From Talpa occidentalis (Eukaryota; Chordata; Mammalia; Eulipotyphla; Talpidae), in contig NW_023602073.1 in NCBI RefSeq assembly GCF_014898055.3, positions 20,879,784-20,943,783 of the forward strand: a DNA stretch of 64,000 bases. Reading direction: 5' to 3'. Numbering within the stretch: the stretch's first letter is position 1; each line of letters starts with the position of its first letter. Below the pieces are notes generated by a model, which ran no database searches, had not been told where the DNA came from, and was given only the letters and a program-made list of their open reading frames with translations. Positions 1-11,910 of the stretch are shown one piece after another. The position numbers and the translations under genes were made by a program.

Positions 1-109
1 GCCCTAAAAGCTTTGATTTGCTTCTGCCTTTATGAAGTCAGTCTCTTAGTGTAGCCCCTGCCATAGCCAGTCTTACTCAATTGTGACGAAACCGTGGTTT
101 CTGCCAGTC

Positions 110-794
110 TTGAGGTGACTTTTGGAGGTTGCTACTTTCTAAAAGAGCCTTATTTTCAGCTCCAAATCGACTATGCCAATCTGTCGCGAGCATGATTGAT
201 GGGCTTTAGGCGGAAGTTGGCTCTCGAAGAGAATTTTATTCCATATTGGTTATACACACAGGCAGGCCAACCCCAAGTTCCCAAAGTACATTTGACTGAA
301 GACAGTAGCTGCGATGTGTCTTAACTGGGCCTTCCACCCAGGTGGGGGTCCTCCAGCCGTAGAAGTCGCTAGGCTCAAGGACCCACAGTCTGAATGGTCA
401 TGCAGGATGTTGAGCTGACAGGCAGCGTGCGCTGCTGTCAGAGAGCAAGCCGCCAGGGAGTGCAGATGGGTTGGCCGTGTGCTGAACCCAGGAGCGAGAA
501 GGAGAGTTTTTGGAGGGAGAGCAGTCTGAGTCCAAAGAGGGTCGAGAGCTGGACTCTGGAAGAGCAGCCTCCGGCAAGTCCTTCGCTCTGAGCCAGTCAA
601 GCCAGCTTTTAGGACTGCTCTGAGTCTGCTTCAGGAATCTGCGTCCTTTTATACATCCTTATCAGCTTAGCCTTGGCACCATATGTTTTATCAGTCTTTA
701 ACACTCTGTGTGTGGCCTTAGCTACTTTAACTCAAAGTGCTCATGGGCACCTTGATATTTTAGTTTTGCTTGTAAGCTTTATATGTTTGTTACA
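110..794 (-). mobile_element. Possible LTR with TATA box and poly(A) signal
   Basis: On the minus strand a GGATGTATAAAAGGACG TATA box (647-653) is followed about 410 bp downstream by GGAATAAAATTC (signal at 235-240). The GC-rich stretch between resembles an R region. A TGTAACA start may lie at 794. Neither terminus nor a target duplication could be fixed, so a short host transcription unit is an alternative. Confidence 0.35.
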
Positions 795-1087
795 TTCCTA
801 CAACCACAATTATCTTACTGTAAATTTAAAATTTTATTTCATCTATGAGAATAAAGCTTTGTAATGTATTTTATTGTAGTAAACTTTTTTTGGAAAATAA
901 ATTTTAAAAGTGTTTTGATAGTACCTATGCAATAATTATAATGTATAAATGATGATTATCTTTAACATATATCATATAAACTTTGCTGAAAAAACTAATT
1001 TCCCAACAGAATATGTTGAAATTACAGAACTTCCCCAGTGTCTTTGTAAGGAAATAATATAGCTAGTGTACACTTGAAGGAAAATAT
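660..1087. other. No gene seen
   Basis: AT-rich DNA between the possible LTR and the L1 3' end. The short frame at 673-864 shows no domain. Confidence 0.5.
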
Positions 1088-2107
1088 TTTGCACAATGTA
1101 TGCATTTTCATCTTGGTTATAGTCCCTAAACAATTCCCACCCCCCTTATTTTGATCCTACTCCCTGCATTCCCCGCCCCCCACAGTGTGTCTCTGATTTA
1201 TAGTTGCTTATTGATTTTGATTTCTACTTTATTATAATTAGTCTTTTTCCTAGTCCCTTATTTAAGTTTTCTAAATTCCTGCTATGAGTGAGACCATCTG
1301 GTATTTTTCTTTTTCTTTCTGGCTTATTTCGCTGAGCATGATCCCTTCCAGCTCCATCCATGTTGCTGCAAATTGCATGGGTTTACCTTTTTCAATCGCT
1401 TAGTAATATTCCATTGTGTATATGTACCACATCTTCTTGATCCAGTCATCTGTTTTGGGGCATTTGGGCTGTTTCCATAGCTTAGCCACTGTAAATAGTG
1501 CTGCTATAAACATAGGGGTGCAGGTGCTCTTTGGAATTACTGTTTCTTTGTCCTTTGGGTAAATACCTAGGAGTGGAATTGCTGGATCATATGGAAGCTC
1601 CATCTTTAGCAGATTGAGGAATCTCCACACAGCTTTCCATAGTGATTGGACCAGTTTGCACTCCCACCAGCAGTACAAGAGGTTTCTTTTTCTCCACATT
1701 CTCGCCAACATTTGTTGTTGCTAGGTTTTTAATATGTGCCATTCTCACTGGTGTAAGATGGTATCTTATTGTAGTTTTGATTTGCATTTCCCGATTACAA
1801 GTGATGCTGAACATTTTTTCCTATGCCTGTTGGCCATTTGCATTTCTCTTTGGAGAAGTTTCTTTTTAGCTCTTCTGCCCATTTTTTGACTGAGTGATTT
1901 TCTTTGTTTTTGTTGAGTCTCATCCGCTCTTTGAAGATTTTTGTGATCAGTGTGCAAAAATTTTCTCCCATTTGGTGGGGTGTCTCTTTGTTTTGGTTAC
2001 TGTCTCTCTTGCTGTACCAAAGTTCTTTAATTTGATGTAGTCCCAGCTATTTATCTTTGCCTTCGTTATGACTGCTTTGGGTAATGAGTCTTTAAAGATA
2101 TTGCTGA
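1088..2107 (-). mobile_element. L1 3' end, 5'-truncated
   Basis: Minus-strand L1 3' UTR (1088-1370, sharing GCACAATGTATGCA with the L1 tail near 15340) and the ORF2 C-terminal ~240 codons in several frames ([10 protein letters not shown] at 1400, [16 protein letters not shown]). A SINE abuts its 5' edge at 2108. Frames are broken and no intact target duplication was found. Confidence 0.8.
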
Positions 2108-2375
2108 GGGGCCTCCCCTGGTGGTGCAGAGGTTGAGCACTGGGCTGTGGAGCTACCCCCAAACTCTGCAGCGCCGGCTCGCTCCCCGGCCGCCAGCGAG
2201 GGTCCCACATGGTGCGACAGACTTCTCCTGCCATGCCCACTGCTCCCCTCAGCAGTGTACTTCGGTCCTTCTGCCTGCTCTGCTCCCCGCTCTGGCTCTG
2301 GTGAATTCTCTCACCCTCCCGGGCTTCTGACTGTACCCAGTACTTGTATAAATAAATAAATAAATCTTTAAAAAA
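2108..2375 (+). mobile_element. tRNA-derived SINE (T+ type), full length
   Basis: Head GGCCTCCCCTGGTGGTGCAG with an A-box-like segment, a B-box-like region degraded by change, a GC-rich body (CCCCTCAGCAGTGTACTTCG), then AATAAATAAATAAATCTTT and an A-tail. It abuts the 5' edge of an L1. Confidence 0.88.
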
Positions 2376-2575
2376 AAGAAAATACTGTTTGATTTACCCA
2401 GCTTCTTTTCATTAAATTATATTGGTTATTGTTGATAAATAATACAGAGCTAAATTAATACAAATACAATGTTTATTTTCTATTTCTTGAAAAATATATA
2501 TCATTTATATGTTAAACTATTTGTATGTGTATAAAAGTAACTTTATTGCATGATGGAATATAAATATCTTATTTC

Positions 2576-2891
2576 GGGCCTCCCTGGTGGTGCAGCGGTT
2601 GAGCCCTGGGTTGCGAAGCTGTCCTCAGCCTCTGCAGCGCCGGTTCAATCCCCTGCTGCTCCCCGGCCACTAGAGGCGGGTCCCGCATGGCGCACAGACC
2701 TCTCCTGCTGCCCGCTGCTCCCCTCAGCAGTGTACTTCGGTCCTTCTGCCTGCTCTGCTCCCCGCTCTGGCTCTGGTGAATTCTCTCACCCTCCCGTGCT
2801 TCTGACTGTACCCAGTGCTTGTATAAATAAATAAATAAAATAAAATAAAATAGAATAAATCTTAAAAAAATAAAAATAAATAAATCTTATT
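2576..2891 (+). mobile_element. tRNA-derived SINE, full length, young subfamily
   Basis: A complete head with a GGTTCAATCCC B box, a body ending in AATAAA repeats, and a long A-rich tail. Flanked by TATCTTATTTC at 2565-2575 and 2892-2902. Confidence 0.92.
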
Positions 2892-2956
2892 TATCTTATT
2901 TCATTTACTATTGGCAGAGCAAACTGTGATATCAAGAATACAAACAAACAAAATAT

Positions 2957-3222
2957 GGGCCTCCTTGGTGGCACAGCAGGTTGAGGACAGTGCTTTGAAG
3001 CTGTCCACAGCCTCTGCAGCTCAGGTTGATTCCTGGCCAGCCAGGAAGATACCCACATGGTGAGGCAGACCTCTCCTGACTTCGTCTGCTGCTCCCCTCA
3101 GCAGTGTTTTTGGTCTGTCTGCCTGTTCTGCTCCCCACTCTGTCTCTGGTGAGTCCTATCACCCTCCCACACCTCTGGCCTGTACCTCAGTTCTTATATA
3201 AATAAATAAATCTTTAAAAAAA
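2957..3222 (+). mobile_element. tRNA-derived SINE, older subfamily
   Basis: A diverged head (GGTGGCACAGCAGGTTGAGG) and the body variant with CTCCCCACTCTGTCTCTGG, ending AATAAATAAATCTTTAAAA. A short AAAATATG-like repeat flanks it. Confidence 0.85.
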
Positions 3223-5211
3223 TATGAAGGGGCTTGGATTATCTCTTTTGTTGGTTGTTTGATACAATTTCAGGATATGTTGTCTTTATGAGATATATCT
3301 TTAATATATAATATAAGAAGAATTGCTTTGCTTCTTGACTTTGAAATACAAAGTCCTACTGACTTTCGTGTTCAATGTTGATCCAGAATTTTACATTTAC
3401 TTCTTTAATTATACTATTTGTTTCCAACTTATCCACTGTCCTATGACAAAAAGGGTAGTTGAAGTCCTACATTTATATCATGGTTTTAGGTGGGTGTTTA
3501 TGTTTTTAAAACATAAGAGATAAATTTAGTGATTTTGCCATTTATTTCTGTTATTTTTTTTCTCTATAATTATCAAAAACTTGACCATTCACATGCTCAT
3601 ATCAGGATTTTGTTCCATCAAAATTCTCCCTAAGAAATAGAAGAAATCAGAGAAAGCAAAGTAGGGAGATGACTCTATGGTGGAGGACTATAGGTGTCTT
3701 GTTAGTGGATGTAGTATGGCAGCATACGCCTAAAGGGTCTGTCCCTATATGCCTAAACCAATTGCAGTTCTGTAAACCAATGTTACCTCAATAAAAATAT
3801 TCTTTAAAAAATAAATAGAAGGAAGCAGTAGGATGAATTATTGTTTAAAACAAGTCACATGGTCTCTTATTATCCTCTTTCCATCTTTACCTGTGGTTTC
3901 TTTTTGATCCTTAATTTGTGGAGCTGGAAAATATAGTTACTTTTCTGTCATTAAAATATTGATTTTTTCTCAATTTTTTTAAATTTTCCTGTTATATTTG
4001 AACAATTTATCTGTGATCTCCAACGAGGAAATCATCTCACATGACTATAAACAGTATCTTCCCATCATATATTCCTGCAGAATTACTTGTTCAATGGTTA
4101 TATATAGAAAGGCATTGCCAGGGAGGTGAGAATTGTACTCCACAAAATGTTTCTGGGAAGGGAGTAGTTTATAATTCTCTTTCTCAGATTCCTAACTTCC
4201 ATTAAAATAATCGTGACTTGTACATATTACTCCATAGTTTGCAAATTAAAGGACAATGACTGGTTCTGTCTCACCCACTCAAAAACTGTGACATACTGAC
4301 TTTCCATTTTTCTTCCCAATCTATCTTTTTAGAAATCAAGGAAATTCTCCAGAGCATATTCAAGGAACTCTTTCCTCAATGTAAAGAGAAGCTGTCAGTG
4401 TGAGTATCTCACTTAGTTCAATGTTCTGATCTCTGCAGTCACTTCCAGTAAAATCTAGTTTATGTGTAGAAAACAAAAAAAAGTTCATTTCAAATGTTTG
4501 GCCACTGGACATTAGACTATAAAGTCCCTTTGGCACAAAACAAAGTTTGTGTATACTCTGGGTATTTGATGTTCTTGTTAAGCACCGTAGGGTGGAAAAC
4601 TTGGAATTATATGATTGTTCTTGCAGAGTAGTTTTCTAATGAGTTGATTCAATGATCATGCTAAGATACCTGGAAGGTTTTGTGTGTATATCTGTGTGTT
4701 TTAGTTTATTTGTGTGCATTAGGTCAAATTATTGAAAAACATTGTAACTTGTGTTTTCATTTCAGTGATAACCAATGGGACTTAGTTTAATTTAAATAAT
4801 CTAATTCACAAGACATTAACTAAATTTATAATTACATATTATAATGTTTAATAGGGATTAGTCCTTTTATCTAAAAGAGGAGAAATACCAGTAGATTATT
4901 ACCAATGGAGCAAAAAATACCTCATAATTTAATACCACTAAATCTCAATCTCATTTCACTCTAAACACAGAAGTAACAGATTGTAGAATGTATTTGGGTG
5001 TGTGGCCAATGCTTTAAGTATAAACAGTATAAAACTGTTAAGAATAATGAAAATACTCATTGCTTCAAGATTAAGTTCAAATTAGAATAGTTAACTTCTA
5101 TGTATTCTATTATCATGAAACATATCAGTTTCAAAAATATGGTATCCTTTCAAAAATATGAGTTTTCCGATCATAAATTTACCACAAAATAAAATACCAA
5201 TGGTTTCCATT
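3223..5211. other. No gene seen; old L1-type tail at 3690-3812 only
   Basis: AT-rich intergenic DNA with only short frames. ATTTTACAGTGTGAG-like coding or splice patterns were not found. Confidence 0.5.
3690..3812 (+). repeat. Ancient L1 3'-end remnant
   Basis: Ends TTCTGTAAACCAATGTTACCTC then AATAAAAAT. The same tail recurs in sense at 15120-15270 and 40540-40670 and in antisense at 5212-5400, 23860-24200 and 44920-45200. Confidence 0.55.
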
Positions 5212-5400
5212 TAAATTACTTTATTTTATTGAGGTAACTTTGGTTTACAAAACTATATGTGCCTCAAAGGCATGAACTCACCCCTCCTTGGATGCATGTC
5301 ACCACACCACAACCACCACCAACAAAATCTTCCAATTAATTATAAGTACATGCCACTTTCATCAACAAAGAACAGCATATAAAGCTATAATATAAACCTT
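5212..5400 (-). repeat. Ancient L1 3'-end remnant
   Basis: The plus strand reads TTTATTGAGGTAACTTTGG and CACCACACCACAACCACC, the antisense of the 3' tail family listed at 3690-3812. Confidence 0.5.
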
Positions 5401-5477
5401 CATTCAGTACATGTATCTATCTTCCTAAACTTAGTTAATAAATCTTCTCTATTAAAAAAAAAAAAAAACAACTATAG

Positions 5478-5754
5478 GGACTTCCTGCTGGGGAAGAGGT
5501 TAAATCTCAGCATTATGAAGCTATCCGCAGCCACTGCATCAAGAGTTCGATCACAGGCCAGGGAGCTACCCACATGGCACAGCAGAAGTCTTCTGTCTCA
5601 CCCACTGCTCCCCTCAGCAGTGTATTTCAGTATATCTGCTTGCTCTGCTCACCAATCCGTCTCTGGTGAATCCTCTCATACACACATCCACTCCCGCATC
5701 CCTGGCCTACAACCCAGCTCTTGTATGCATAAATAAATAAATCTTTAAAAAAAA
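5478..5754 (+). mobile_element. tRNA-derived SINE, old subfamily
   Basis: An old variant with head GGACTTCCTGCTGGGGAAGA, B-box-like GAGTTCGATCA, and tail TGCATAAATAAATAAATCTTT. Flanked by AACTATAG at 5470-5477 and 5755-5762. Confidence 0.85.
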
Positions 5755-5956
5755 AACTATAGCTTTTTAATGACATGGGACAACAACAAGAAACTTGTTA
5801 TTTGAAAAGAATAGAATTTAAAAATTCAGGTCTAGATTTGCAAACTGTTGAATCCATGAAACAAAAGGTGCACATTTTAAAAAAGGCTAAGTGAAAAATG
5901 TGAGAATCGTTCGAAATGTAATGAATGTAGATCTTTTTAAGCAGTTAAAGGAACTA

Positions 5957-6260
5957 TGTAGGGGCAGGATGGGCACAGAGCAAGTTTTCTATGATCCAGC
6001 AGATGGTTAAAGCGGGCGTCCTGGAGCTCTCGGTGGCTTTAACAGGCTTTTATTGAGCTTTACATGTAGTGCATCAACCAGGTACACGGTAGGCAGCGGT
6101 GCCTTGGAGGCCAGGAGGCCTCCAAGCCCCCCAGCAAGTCTTCACTCTGGGTTTCTCAGGCTTGCTTTTTCCTGGTCTCTCTCCTGCTTCTGCTTCTCTT
6201 GGTGACTGTCTCAATACTCCTCCCATGGCCCACAGAAGTAAACAAGACAACAATGTAACA
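5957..6260 (-). mobile_element. Candidate solo LTR, ~304 bp
   Basis: On the minus strand it begins TGTTACATTG and ends CCCCTACA, with an AATAAA signal (TTTATT on the plus strand at 6049-6054) about 90 bp before the end. The flanks ACTA and ACTG match at three of four bases. No clear TATA box. Confidence 0.5.
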
Positions 6261-6489
6261 ACTGCAGGTGCCCCATCAGGCAGAGCAATCCTAATGGAGG
6301 GAGGGCAGAAAAGCCTGAAAACCATTTACCCTACAAATTAAATCTACCCTTCCACGTAAAAAGAAAAAATAAAGTTGCAATTAGTATGAAGATTGACTTA
6401 GAATAGAATAGGAAGCACTCTAAAATATTTTTATGTGTTAAATCCTAAATATGGTGTCATGAAGATATGTTGAGGTCTTAACAGCTACT

Positions 6490-6800
6490 CTGGCAGAGGA
6501 CGCTTGACAGTCTAATGAGTGAAACAGCATTTCCCTTATTAAAAGTGATGATGAATATTTTTCCATGTGTCTATTTGCCTTCGAAATATCTCCTTTGGTG
6601 AATTTCTCAGTTCCCCTGCCTATTTATGAATTGGGTTGTATGATGTTTGTTAAATTGAGTAGTTGTCAGTTATGCAATGTGTGAATACTTTCTCCTATTC
6701 ACTGAGATGTCTGTATAATGTACTTACAATTGCTTTTACTGTGTAATTTCTTTATTTGGGTAATCTCAAGTTTTTATTCCATTTACATTCCTTTATATTG
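6490..6800 (-). mobile_element. Ancient L1 fragment (ORF2)
   Basis: Diverged minus-strand L1 ORF2 sequence of the type that reads as GTGATGATGAATATTTTTCC and TTCTCCTATTCACTGAGATG on the plus strand. No open frame remains. Confidence 0.55.
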
Positions 6801-7239
6801 GAGTTAAATATCAAAAAACATCTTTAGTTGAAAAATTTATTGTTTTAAACTTCTCTGCAGGCAATGTACTCACTTCCTGTCTGTTTGTGGAAAATACATC
6901 CACTGACTGACCTTAGTAGACCCCTGAACAGTCAGATTTTTCAATTCTTAGATTTTAAAAATAGTCTCCTACCTCAATTGCACTGTTTTCTCTCTGCCTG
7001 AAGTTCTTTTCCCTGGAATGGTGTCCTCCTATATCCATTATCTGATTTGTCTTGCATTTCTTCTCTATTCTACATTTCCTTGTATTTTTCCTAATCGCTA
7101 AAAAGAATTCATGCTTACCTTTGAACATGTCTCCATTTTAAATATACTTTTATCATGATGCTATTTTTATTGCTAAGATTATCATGTACTTCACATGATT
7201 CTGCTTTTATATCATATTTTCTCTGTTGCATGATTCTTT

Positions 7240-7511
7240 TTTTAAAGATTTATTTATTTATGCATACAAGAACTGGGGTACAGGCCAGAAGTGCAGGGGG
7301 TGAGAGGATTCACCAGAGACAGAGTGGGAAACAGAACACCCTGCACAAGTGGGTTGACTGAAATACACTGCTGAGGGGAGCAGCATGCAAGAAAGGGGAG
7401 GTCTGCCTCGTCATGTGGGTTGCTCCCCAGCCAGCCTGGGATTGAACCTGTGCTGCAGAGGCTGCGGATTGTAGTGTGGTGCTTAACCCCTTGCGTCACC
7501 AGGGAGGCCCT
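7240..7511 (-). mobile_element. tRNA-derived SINE, old subfamily
   Basis: Minus-strand copy: T-run, AAAGATTTATTTATTTATGC and a body ending CCAGGGAGGCCC. It lies 40 bp from the point where the truncated OR breaks off at 7553. Confidence 0.87.
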
Positions 7512-7552
7512 ATGAAACATTTTTAATAATGTTGCATTTTTTTTTTCCCAGA

Positions 7553-7798
7553 CATAGCAGCTGGGAACAACACTTGTGGTTACACCGATATCTGCTAAGG
7601 AGAGTGACTGAGGAAAAAGTACATGGGTGTTTTGAGTTTAGGGTCGATGGAGGAGACCAGAATAATGACAGTGTTTCCCACCAGGGTCAACAGACAGGAC
7701 ACCAAAAGCACAATAAAGAGTATCTTTTCCAGGCGGGGCTGGTCACAGAAGTCCACCAGGATGAAGTCCTCCTTTGCACTGCTATTGGTGATGCCCAT
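7553..7798 (-). pseudogene. Truncated olfactory receptor paralogue (5' quarter only)
   Basis: Read on the minus strand, this encodes the first ~82 codons of a receptor nearly identical to the intact OR at 27115-28050. It has the same MGITNSSAK start, then DQPRLEK and KTPMYFFLSH. A 1-bp loss near 7600 (GGAGAGTGAC against GGAGAGGTGAG in the intact copy) breaks the frame just after the TM2 PMYFFL motif. OR similarity ends abruptly at about 7553, next to a T-rich tract, so TM3-TM7 are gone. The upstream acceptor-like CAG is partly kept. It is a dead partial copy inside duplication copy A. Confidence 0.85.
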
Positions 7799-8046
7799 TA
7801 TCCTGTACAGAGACAGAAAGTATTAGAGGAGCTTAGGAAGAGGGTCTGGTTGGCCACTCACAATATCAGCCTTTTCAAAGAACTCTTTGAGGCACTGACT
7901 TTGACAGAAATTGCAGACACCATTGGGGCACAAGAGACACTCTTCAGAAGCTACAGATGATGACATGAAAGATAGGACTCTGGATAGAGAGACACAGGAA
8001 GGCTAACTGGGAAAGCAAAAGCTTTCTCTCAAAGATAATCAAGAAG

Positions 8047-8314
8047 GGCCTCCCCTGGTGGCGTAGCAGTTGAGCACTAGGCTGTGAAGCTGCCCGCAGC
8101 CTCTGCAGCACAGGTTCAATCCCCAGCTTCTGGTGAGGGTTCCACATGGTGCAACAGACCTCTTCTGCCATGCCCGCTGCTCCCCTCAGCAGTGTATGTC
8201 ATCAATCTGCCTGTTCTGTTCCCCACTCGGGCTCTGGTGAATTCTGTCACCCTCTAGCACTTCTGACTGTACTCAGTGCTTGTATAAATAAATAAATAAA
8301 TCTTTTTTTTAAAA
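8047..8314 (+). mobile_element. tRNA-derived SINE, first of two at one target
   Basis: A full-length plus-strand copy with an A/T tail. The target AAAGATAATCAAG is present before it (8031-8043) and after it (8315-8325). Absent from duplication copy B. Confidence 0.9.
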
Positions 8315-8327
8315 AAAGATAATCAAG

Positions 8328-8634
8328 GGCCTCCCCGGTGGCACAGTGGTTGAGCACTGGGTTGCGAAGCTGGCCGCGGTCTCTGCGGCACCGGTTCGAT
8401 CCCCGGCTGCTCCCCGGCCACCGGAGGAGGGTCCCACACGGCACGCAGACCTCTCCTGCCGCCCGCTGCTCCCCTCAGCAGTGTACTTCGGTCCTTCTGC
8501 CTGCTCTGCTCCCCGCTCTGGCTCTGGTGAATTCTCTCACCCTCCCGCGCTTCTGACTGTACCCAGTGCATGTATAAACAAAACAAACAAACAAATAAAT
8601 AAATAAATAAAAACATGCCTCTATTAAAAAAAAA
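8328..8634 (+). mobile_element. tRNA-derived SINE, second of two at one target
   Basis: A full-length young-type copy (GGTTCGATCCCCGGCTGC B box) with a long (AAAC)n(AAAT)n tail. The same target, AAAGATAATCAAG, flanks it at 8315-8325 and 8635-8647. Absent from duplication copy B. Confidence 0.92.
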
Positions 8635-8653
8635 AAAGATAATCAAGAAGAAG

Positions 8654-9879
8654 CAGGGATAAAATTTATCAGTAGAAAAAAATAAAGAAAAAGTCAGAAT
8701 ACAAATGCATTCAATTTGTTTGTAGCTAACTTATTCCATTATCTATGTAATGGAATCATGGAATTCCCTTCTAATAAATGAAGATAACTCAGTAATATCA
8801 GTTTTATTATTATGTTAGAATAATAAATAGAATAATATTTCAAAACTTCAAATATAATTGAAATGGGCAATTTTATTTAAGGGAATTTCATTGTATTAAT
8901 GACAATATTTGAAAAATATACTTTTCCATATTGCAGTAAATATTTGGTTCTTGGAAATAATAATACTAATACTCTTCTAAATGTTTGATCATTATGTACA
9001 TATTATATCAAATACATATATCCTTTAGGGAATGAATTAATTTAGTCCATTAGTGTATTAATGTAGTAAATTCATGCAGTGAATTCAGAAAAAAAGTCTC
9101 CTTTCAGACTTTTGGTGGCATTTTGGAAAGGAGGGAGTTTTCAGTTTGCTTATGTTGAATGAAGACATGGTTGAACCTAAGTGGAGGGAATAAGAATCAG
9201 AAAAAGATGAATTTTTAGGTGGGAGGATAGAGGTTGCTTCATGGCACAACAAACTCACAAGATTTTAGCTCCGAAGAGATTAAGGAGAACAAGACTTTTC
9301 ACAGACTTAACAAAAGATCAAATAGTTATAAATGCAAAAGCTTAAAATATGTTCACTGATGCAAGCATATTCCCAAAGACTCTCACTGTACTTCATTTTA
9401 GGACAAATAGGCACGCTCTGAACAAAATCAACAAATCTCTCAGATGTCATTTTTTTTTTCCTAATAAGTAACTGAAGGTTTGAAATTGCTGTTTTACTTG
9501 TGAAAATTAATCATGGAAATAAAATAGATGGAGTAGTTCTCAATGATCAATTCTTCGTATTAAAGTCGATTGAAGGGACAGGTGACAGGTCTGGATTTTC
9601 AAAGACAGCATAAAGTCACTGAGTCAGCAAAATAGTAAAATGAGAATATAACAATAAAATGAGAACATCAAAGTAAATTAATAATGAAATGAGAATACAA
9701 AAGAACCACTCAGGAGAAAACCCAATTTATATATTTTTTCTAATTTAATGAAAGTATTTACAATTTTATATCCATGCATATAAACATAAATCCTTCCATT
9801 TTCTCATAAATTGCAAGTTCCTGTTCATTAAACCACCCTGAAAAGGAGTCATCATTTTTGCCAAAGAAATAAGATAAAG
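8654..9879. other. Duplicated intergenic DNA, no gene
   Basis: Matches copy B at about 28870-30320. No open frame of note; both copies are closed, so no conserved gene is implied. Confidence 0.6.
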
Positions 9880-9892
9880 CAAGATCCAGGTT

Positions 9893-10170
9893 ATTCTTTT
9901 TTTTTTTTTTAAAGATTTATTATACAAGTACTGGGTACAGTCAGAAACGCGGGAGGGTGAGAGAATTCACCAGAGCCAGAGCGGCGAGTAGAGCAGGCAA
10001 AAGGACCAAAGCACACTGCTGAGGTGAGCAGCGGGCGGCAGGAGAGGTCTGCGCACCATGTGGGACCCTCCTCCGGTGGCCGGGGAGCAGCCAGGGATCG
10101 AACCAGCGCTGCAGAGGCTGAGGGCAGCTTCACAACCCAGCGCTCAACCGCTGTGTCACCGGGGAGGCCC
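9893..10170 (-). mobile_element. tRNA-derived SINE, young subfamily
   Basis: Minus-strand, full length. Flanked by CAAGATCCAGGTT at 9880-9892 and 10171-10183. Duplication copy B has the uninterrupted site near 30318. Confidence 0.93.
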
Positions 10171-10619
10171 CAAGATCCAGGTTTTTCTTAATCTAGTCTC
10201 TTTTAATGCTGCCTCGGGTTCTCCTTAACCTTTCCCAGTCAATGGGGGATTTCCCCTATATTTCAATTCCTCCTCTTCCCTCTGCTCCAAACACATATCT
10301 CAACAAAAAGTTGCCAGGAGAGATCAATTCACATTCAAGAAATGATTCCTTATTTACAAGTACATTTGTAAGACTATGCTCATGGAAGGCTTGTAGAAGT
10401 TTTATAGTCCACATTTTATAGAATTTATGTCATGATACATCATATGACTGCCCCTATTCAGCGGTACAACAATTTAAACCAGAGTCTGAATTTACCACTA
10501 AAAGTTAAAAAAAGTTAAGAAACAAGCATCGCACATATGGGAAGCCAAGGCATCAATAAGTGATAAAGTCAAAATGGAGAAAATTTACCACCTTCTTTTG
10601 CACACAGATCATCTGTCCT

Positions 10620-11910
10620 TATTCCAAGATTTTGAGTTTTGATGGACATTTAGGTTGTTTCTAAAACCTGGCTACAGTAAATAAAGTGCAGTGAACATAG
10701 GACTGCATGTATCCCTTCAAATTAGTGATTTTGTGTTCTTTGAGTAGATATATATATACAGTGGATTGCTGGATTCAATGGTAGATCTATTTTTTAGATT
10801 TTCCCGAATGCCACAGTATTTTCTGTAGGGGCTGGACCAGTCTATATTCTGCCCAACAGCTACTTTTCTCCACATATTTGCCAATGTTCGTTGTTTCTGG
10901 ATTTTGTTGTTTGCCTATTTGTTTGTTTAATATGGGCCATTCGCAGTGGAGTGAGGTGGTATCTCATGGTTATCATTTGCATTTTCCTGATGATAAATGA
11001 AGTTACACATTTTTCCATATATATGCTGGTTATCAGTCTATCTTCTTTGGAGAAGTGCCTATTTAGTTCTTTGCCGATACTTTTAATTGTGTTTTGTTTT
11101 CTTTTTGTTCAAATATATAATTTATTTGCTAGATCTTAGATAATAACCCCTTGTCAAATATATGATGTGCAATTATTTTCTCCCATTGAGTAGACTTTCT
11201 ATTTTAATGATAATTTTTTTCACTGTCCAGGAGCTTTCCAGCTTGACAGTTGTTTATGTTTGCCTTTGATTTCCTTGCCATCGGAGTCAAGTCCCCAAAG
11301 ACATCCCTGAAGCCAATATTGTGGCATGTCTTACTTAAGTCTTCTCTATGTATTTTGTAGTTTCCAGTCTTTTTTTTTTAATTATTAGAGTGATAATTTT
11401 TATTTAAGATTTATTTTTATTTATTTATGCATACAAGAACTGGGGTGTAGGCCAGTGGTGTGGCAGTTAAGAGAACTCACCAGAGACAGATTTGGCAGTA
11501 GAACAGGTGGATCTAACTGAAATACACCACTGAGGGGAGCAGTAGATGAGACAGGAGAGGTCTGCTGTGCCATGTGGGTTAGCTCCCTGGCCAGGGATCA
11601 AACTCAGCCAGCAGTGGCTGGTGATACTTTGATAGCAGTGACATTTTAACCCTTGCACCACCAGGGAGGCCCTATAGTTTCCAGTATTACATCAAAGACT
11701 TTTACCCATTTTGATTTAACTTTTGTATATGATGTCAGAGCATGGTCTCATTTCTTTTTTCTGCATGTGGCTAGCCAACTGACCCAGCACTATTTGTTGA
11801 AGAAACTTTCCTTTTTCCACTGTGTGATCTTGGCTCCTTTGTCATAGACAAGTGCCCATATAAATGTGGGTTTTTTTCTAGGCTCTATGCAAAAGGTAGA
11901 ATTTTGTGAA
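10620..11910 (-). mobile_element. Ancient L1 ORF2 fragment (copy A)
   Basis: Diverged minus-strand L1 ORF2 3' portion, split by a SINE at 11399-11676. Recognisable stretches are the antisense of the GGTGAGACCATC/CATTTGCATTTTCCTGATGA area and of the TTTGTTGAACAAACTTTCC block. It is paralogous to 31660-32970. Confidence 0.7.
11399..11676 (-). mobile_element. tRNA-derived SINE, old subfamily, shared by both duplication copies
   Basis: Minus-strand old-type SINE (ATGCATACAAGAACTGGGG) inside the ancient L1. The same element occurs at the same place in copy B (32465-32748), so it predates the duplication. Confidence 0.88.

Noticed and set aside
250..600. 116-codon minus-strand frame
   Set aside because: Lies between a TATA box and a poly(A) signal, but the translation resembles no protein I know; treated as part of a possible LTR.
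7529..7960. 143-codon plus-strand open frame
   Set aside because: It is the antisense of the truncated OR and its flank; the translation has no domain.
8328..8420. tRNA gene-like A and B boxes in SINE heads
   Set aside because: These are SINE promoters; no acceptor stem or full cloverleaf is kept.
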